DNA from: Pycnopodia helianthoides
Lineage: Eukaryota > Echinodermata > Asteroidea > Forcipulatida > Asteriidae
Reading direction: 5' to 3'
Assembly (NCBI GenBank): GCA_032158295.1
Contig: CM063247.1
Coordinates: 11,393,899 to 11,457,898, forward strand
Length of the DNA stretch: 64,000 nucleotides
In this document: positions 59,567-64,000 of the stretch, piece after piece
Layout of the letters: each line of letters opens with the position of its first letter
Position numbering within the stretch: position 1 is the first letter of the stretch
Made by a program: the position numbers and the translations under genes
Notes under the pieces: model-generated
The model's input: the letters and a program-made list of their open reading frames with translations, nothing else
Told to the model about the DNA's origin: nothing
The model's database searches: none

Positions 59567-60240
59567 TTAAGCATTCACTCGGACCCTACATACATACGCC
59601 CGCTAATGTCACAAGTGTTAAAAAAAGCTTTGTTGGATCTTGTCTTGGATTTAGCACGGAGTGTGGTTTTCAGAACAGATGTTCTAATTTCTGGTCAATG
59701 TGGATAGTACATGTACATGTCGATCAAAAATATTACGGAAAGATATGGTTATTGATTGTGATGATTATTAATGTTAACAAATCAGCAACGAATGTGTACC
59801 ATTTTAAATAACACAAATAAAGACATGTTATTAATATTATAATTATTATTAATATTATAGTATACTTTCACTACTAATAATATATTAGATGTCTTGATTT
59901 TGACCATTGCATTCATTGCTTGCGTGGTGAAATTTGTAAGAAACCTATGCCTGTCTGTCCACTAATGCCTTCATTTTTCAACATCCTGCCATATAAAAGG
60001 TAGCCATTCCATGCAATGCAAGCAAAAAGGTCATTTCTGTCAAATGTCCTTGTCAGCGAGCCGGCCAGACGTGTCACTTTTGCTCGGGGTCGACCCGAAG
60101 ATAATTGTTATTTGAAATAAAACACTTGCTAACCTTCTGCTAAGACAATGACTGATAACAACACTCATAATTCTACATCAGATATAACACACGAAGACTG
60201 AAAAATGACAAATTTCTGAAATAAATAACCCCGGTCTTAC

Positions 60241-60354
60241 GGTGTCCAGACGATCTTTGAATTCCTTGGCAATCTTTCTTTGCCTGTCAGCTTCGTCGCG
60301 GCTATCTTCGGCCTCGTTCCTCAGCTGAGACAACTTCTTCTTCAAAGTTTCCAT
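60241..60354 (-). CDS. TPM: Tropomyosin first exon B (38 codons)
   Basis: The start ATG at 60354 sits in a strong context (AAAATGG). An in-frame TAG lies upstream (RC of the CTA in TCCTAGCA), so the frame does not extend. It encodes METLKKKLSQLRNEAEDSRD and ends FKDRLDT, 114 nt, then donor GACACC/GTAAGA. The length of exactly 38 codons and the phase 0 end match vertebrate exon 1a (MDAIKKKMQ...). The N-terminal block M-x-x-[LI]-K-x-K needed for head-to-tail polymerisation is present. It is nearer to exon 3 than first exon A and implies its own promoter upstream, not identified. Confidence 0.93.
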
Positions 60355-61940
60355 TTTTGGCGGAGTTACTTGGTTCAAGTCCTAGCAAAATAACTAATCC
60401 ACACGCCCTCGGTCTTCGCTTCTCGATTCAGGAGCAAATGGCAGCCTAAAATCACCGGACTTCAACCACAAAACCGAATCCAGACGCTTTGCTATGGTCA
60501 CAGCGTTCGTACACTAGGCAGGATAACGATATACATGTATTTAGTGGCACTCCCACATAGCTAGCTTGTTATCCTATGCCACAGCACAAATCACATTACA
60601 CTACGCACAGCCGCCATGACCACATGTACATCAGATGCGCAGAAAGGGGTGCCACTCCTTTTTTATTACAGATACTATGCCGATTAGTTTCGGCTAAAAA
60701 AAAAAAACGAGTTTTCAAAAGGAAAAGCAGAAAAGCAAAAGAGCCATCAGACCTGTTGTATTTTGATTACAACAATTAAAAAAATTGTTTTGAAAATATT
60801 AATATTTTATAGGACAACATCCCAATAATATAAAAATGCGGGCTTACGCTCGTTTTTAACTAATCGAAGTTACATTTAATGGTAATAATGTTTAATTTAT
60901 TTGTATATAATTTAACTGAATAAAACCCCAGTGATAACACTAAACATGAGTTTTCTCCGAAGGAAAATGATATTCATCTTGAGTTGATCCCCCACCCCCA
61001 CAATCGAGGTATACCCATTTTGGACTAAGAGTGTACCCCCTACAACCTCCCTTATAGGTGTTCCACGGCTGAGTCACTGACCCAGATAATATTACCACTA
61101 CGCGAATAAACTAGATCCAAAGCTTTTAGCACAGTTTTTTGTTTAATCTCGAGATTGGCAGACAAAATGTCACTTTAAGGAAATTATTTGCAAAACAAAT
61201 TGCAAATTTACGTAAAGATAACAAAAAGATGTTCATTTGCATCGTTGAAATGTCATTATGCGGATGAATACTCTATAACAGGTGTTTTCCAGTTGCAATT
61301 GGTATACCCGTTATGTTTCTGAAAGGCTCCATGTAAGCACATTATAACAAGTCATCAGAATAATACATGTTATTATGAGTAATCAATTTAAAAAGGCAAC
61401 TGCATTGTTCCCCTATTGAGTGTACAAATGTCTTCAAAGTGCAACCTTCGTAATTCCACGGTTAAAAATGCTCAGGGAAAATTAGGGGAGCCCTTTGAAA
61501 AACCTTGATTAATGAAACATATTTTATGTATAAAGTTTATACAATACAGAAATATAATACACAACTCTTTTTCGTTTAGATCCATAGCCTAGATGATGGA
61601 CATTTTCCCCCCAATTTCTGGAAGACCCCTCCCAAAAAAACACCCCAACAACAACAATTCAAAAATAGGAAAATGAAAAATATATTAATAATAATGGCTA
61701 TTCATGAAGTGCGACGTTTTAAAACATTTCGCCCCAATGAACCAGTCCTTAATTTTCTCCCGAGGGCCGAGAGCTACAATTTCTTTAAGACTCACATTCC
61801 ACTGCCACTTTCTACTACATTTTTTGGTGGATGTTAGGCTTTATTTCACTCATGTTACCTCCAACCCAAGGCTCCATGTTTCACTTGAATAAATTGGTAG
61901 CCAAAACGCTAATGATTGACCTTGAAAAAAAGGAAACCCA

Positions 61941-62000
61941 AGCGCGGGGTTCAGCGGACATCATCGCGCGGCGGCCGCCGTACTCTCGCGCACTGACTGA
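61941..62000 (+). promoter_or_regulatory. CpG-rich block, likely promoter of a plus-strand gene
   Basis: Eleven CpG dinucleotides in 60 bases (GCGCGG, ATCGCGCGGCGGCCGCCG, CTCGCGC) in a window that is otherwise CpG-poor and AT-rich. It lies directly in front of an ATG that opens a frame ending at a consensus donor. This is the only CpG cluster of its kind that I see in the window. Confidence 0.55.
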
Positions 62001-62141
62001 ATGGCGTTTAATTTAGCGAGTAGCGCTGCCGCCACCACCACCACCACCACCGTGGACCAGAAAGTTGCCGATTTTGTATGTTTTCGACACTTTGTGAAAC
62101 TAGTTCAAAGTGCCTGTTCCTCTCGTTACCTTGCTGAACAG
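62001..62141 (+). CDS. Candidate first coding exon of an unidentified plus-strand gene
   Basis: The ATG at 62001 opens 47 codons ending exactly at a consensus donor (GAACAG/GTAAGG). The product begins MAFNLASS, has an Ala-Ala-Ala-Thr6 tract from an (ACC)n microsatellite, then VDQKVADFVCFRHFVKLVQS and ends SSRYLAEQ, a likely amphipathic helix. I do not recognise the family. The frame also stays open through the donor to 62360, so a longer single exon is possible. A second plus-strand frame (about 62206-62356) ends at another donor (CCCA/GTGAGT) but has no clean acceptor in phase. The rest of the gene would lie beyond the right edge or is unresolved. It is nested, antisense, in the tropomyosin intron. 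Confidence 0.45.
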
Positions 62142-62527
62142 GTAAGGACATCTTTGGTAAGGGAGATAAAACGTCAGTCGGATGCGGCATGTTTTGTCGT
62201 TGGTAGTAGAGCCATTAGTAGATCGGATTGCACAAGCATCCGGCGTCAACATTATGAACATTATCATTCATGTACCTTTGGCAGCAGAGGAAAAGGTTAC
62301 CAATCGCCTCCACAGCGATACCGTAACCGACAATACAAGCCACAACCCCCATCCCAGTGAGTGTAGTCCGTTACATGGGAAGGGGTGTAACCACCATGGT
62401 GTAATCCTTAAATTGGCTATCGAGCCGCGTCAAAAACCTGAACTGCAAAAGTAACACACCACATAGTAACATGATCACCCATCATTAAAATACCACAAAC
62501 TGTACCAAAAAAAAAACATATTCTTAC

Positions 62528-62641
62528 AAATTCCAACCGCTCTTTGAGGTCCTTTGCTATTCTCTGCTGCTTCATTGCATTATCCTCGGCTGTCTCAACC
62601 TGGTCTCTCAGCGAGGCTAGCTTGATTTTAATAGATTGCAT
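62528..62641 (-). CDS. TPM: Tropomyosin first exon A (38 codons)
   Basis: The start ATG at 62641 (context AAAATGC) is preceded by an in-frame TAA a few codons upstream. It encodes MQSIKIKLASLRDQVETAED and ends LKERLEF, 114 nt, then donor GAATTT/GTAAGA. It is clearly a duplicate of first exon B, with shared LR, Q-x-x-IAK and K-x-RL positions at the same register. It is the most upstream exon found, so its promoter should lie in 62642-63500. It would give isoforms with a different N-terminal overlap segment. Confidence 0.92.
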
Positions 62642-64000
62642 TTTCCTTTCGATTTGTTGGTTATTCCTCAAAGACAAGAGTTAACAATTGAAACAGTTTC
62701 TCTCGGAAAGCTGAGCTAGAGTATAATTCCCAAGTCAGTATCCAAAGTGGACGGTTATTTTTCCTGCAAGACTTTTAAATTTCACATCCAGTTTTTGGCG
62801 AGTCGTGCTAAATGAGTACTGCGGCAGAAAAGTTGTGTAAAAAGCGTATGGTGCAAAATACAACTGGTGGGTACGGTCTCGGGTACACAGGTCATGCACA
62901 CATCGTATGTGTACATAATACAGTCAACCGTGAAAAGGCTTTTATTATCAAGCGGGTACGTAACCCCGGGGGTGTCACTTCCTAGGCAGCCACGGAAAGT
63001 CAAGTTACCTGATCTCCGTAAAAACTATAATCTTATTGAAAATCGGCAGTCATTATTATAAGCAGTGCAAGTTGGGTTGAAAACACCTTTAACCGTCTGA
63101 TCGATGCCACGGACTAAACTCTAAAAGTTGTAACAAGTTACGAACCTTTGGAGGAAGATCACATGGCAAGTTTCAGTTTCTGATATTTAAAACAATTATT
63201 TGTTAGGCCTATCGTCAAGTTCAATTCGATCCTTGAATTAAAAAAACAAAAAAATTCCCTGATCTTTAAACTTTAACTAAAAAAAGTTACTTCCTTTATG
63301 AACCGGACGTTATTTAAAAAGCAACACGGTACATTCTTTTTTAATATTATGGATATCCGTTGCGATATCCGGAGTTTCTCCACCATCAACATAGAACTAA
63401 AAAGTCACTCGTTGATAAATAGGAGTGCCTCCCCTGGAGGTGTTGCCACTGACCATATAAAGTAAAGGCAGACCCCAGAAGAACTGCTGACAAAAGGGGT
63501 TGTTTCTTTACGTTACGTAACCACACTGAACCGTGGGGAGACTTTACTATTTTGATTGTGTGAATCATTCCACTTTATAATGGCGTATTGTACGACATGT
63601 TGATGCCTCTATTCATGACTACAATGGAGACAAATTGAATGTGGTGAATGGATTCCGCGAGCGAGTGCCAGCGTCCAGGCTAGGACGCCCTCTTGTGCTG
63701 ATATTGAGGCAGGTAAGATAATTATTGTGTTTGAGAAGTTAGCCCGAATAGAACACTTCAACGTCACACTGTACTTCGAGGCTCGTGAATAACGCCAGGC
63801 CTTAGCCCAATTTCATGAAGGTGTTTAACAGTGGGCACATTTTGTCTGATTACTATTGCAGAAAAAACACTTGTAAGCACAAGTGTATTCATTACGCTCG
63901 TAGATCAGTTGACAGCGCGTGTGTGCGTCAACAATAGATTTGCATTGTTGCGTCACTCGTCTGCTTACAAAAATCACCGGCATATCAGCATGTATTTTGC
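62642..64000. other. Region upstream of tropomyosin first exon A
   Basis: It presumably contains the distal tropomyosin promoter (minus strand) and sequence of the plus-strand gene. One GC-richer open stretch on the plus strand (about 63590-63712) ends at a consensus donor (AGGCAG/GTAAGA) but has no visible acceptor or suitable ATG. At 63776-63797 the block TTCGAGGCTCGTGAATAACGC repeats the one at 19480-19500. Nothing else is supported. Confidence 0.4.

Larger units (their letters stand above)
55546..60240. other. Intron between first exon B and exon 3; no exon 2 recognised
   Basis: 4.7 kb in which the vertebrate plan predicts a 126-nt exon 2 (residues 39-80). I looked on the minus strand for an open, Glu/Lys/Leu-rich stretch with splice sites and phase 0 at both ends and did not find one. 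The region holds a dispersed repeat (56650-56985), a degenerate minisatellite (58999-59190), a SINE (59390-59566) and AT-rich sequence. A strongly diverged exon 2 cannot be excluded by eye. Confidence 0.55.
60355..62527. other. Interval between the two alternative first exons
   Basis: This acts as an intron for transcripts starting at first exon A and should contain the promoter of first exon B. On the plus strand it contains a CpG-rich block (61941-62000) and a candidate first exon of another gene (62001-62141). The remainder is AT-rich, with poly(A) and T-runs and no other exon seen. Confidence 0.6.
23317..62641 (-). other. TPM: Tropomyosin gene, whole locus (alternatively spliced)
   Basis: Gene-level entry for the exons listed below. 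Tropomyosin is a parallel two-stranded coiled coil that lies along actin filaments and controls access of myosin and other actin-binding proteins. Order on the minus strand: first exon A (62641-62528), first exon B (60354-60241), exon 3 (55545-55412), exon 4 first half (43882-43837), exon 4 second half version 1 (42197-42126) and version 2 (41982-41911), exon 5 (40169-40099), fused exon 6/7 (39968-39830), exon 8 (39049-38980), and last exons A (30792-30710), B (24894-24812) and C (23399-23317). All boundaries are GT-AG. Exon lengths 114, 134, 46+72 (118), 71, 139 (76+63), 70 and 83 match the vertebrate TPM exon plan as I know it. One pass through the gene gives 729 nt, or 242 codons plus stop, which is 284 minus the 42 codons of the missing exon 2. 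Sequence identity to vertebrate tropomyosin is low, so a diverged paralogue is possible. Confidence 0.9.

Noticed and set aside
1..64000. CRISPR arrays, bacterial operons or an integrated virus
   Set aside because: No regularly spaced direct repeats, no densely packed genes and no viral-type reading frames. The window is eukaryotic throughout.

Overview
This is a piece of an invertebrate nuclear genome: AT-rich, gene-poor and interrupted by introns, with many short dispersed repeats. Inverted-repeat MITE-like elements and tRNA-derived SINEs dominate the non-coding sequence. The combination of a MYORG-type GH31 family, a vertebrate-like tropomyosin exon plan and these repeats suggests a deuterostome, most likely an echinoderm such as a sea star. 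The taxon is inference, because no species marker is present.

Layout. (1) 1-18.8 kb, plus strand: two GH31 glycosidase paralogues of the MYORG type, each a type II membrane protein with its coding part in one exon. Copy A (4040-6253) has a full-length open frame but has lost both catalytic aspartates. Copy B (16747-18838) keeps the catalytic residues but is broken by two single-base-type frameshifts. The DNA around them is repeat-rich. (2) 18.8-23.3 kb: no recognisable gene. (3) 23.3-62.6 kb, minus strand: one tropomyosin gene of about 39 kb, reconstructed exon by exon from splice sites, phases and exon lengths. It has two alternative 38-codon first exons, internal exons matching vertebrate exons 3, 4, 5, 6+7 and 8 to the nucleotide in length, and three alternative 83-nt last coding exons. 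The exon-4 equivalent is split by an extra intron (46+72 nt), and its 72-nt half occurs twice in tandem. Exons 6 and 7 are fused. I found no counterpart of exon 2 (residues 39-80), so the visible exons encode 242 residues, exactly 42 short of the canonical 284. (4) About 61.9-62.4 kb, plus strand: a CpG-rich segment followed by an apparent first coding exon of an unidentified gene, lying inside the tropomyosin intron between the two alternative first exons.

How it works together. The tropomyosin gene looks like an isoform generator: 2 starts x 2 mid exons x 3 ends are all phase-compatible. The ends of the protein (head-to-tail overlap and actin/troponin/tropomodulin contacts) and one central segment would vary. 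The two GH31 genes look like a tandem family in which one copy is a probable pseudoenzyme and the other is a pseudogene or carries sequence errors. MYORG and TPM2 both lie in human 9p13.3, so the neighbourhood may be an old linkage.
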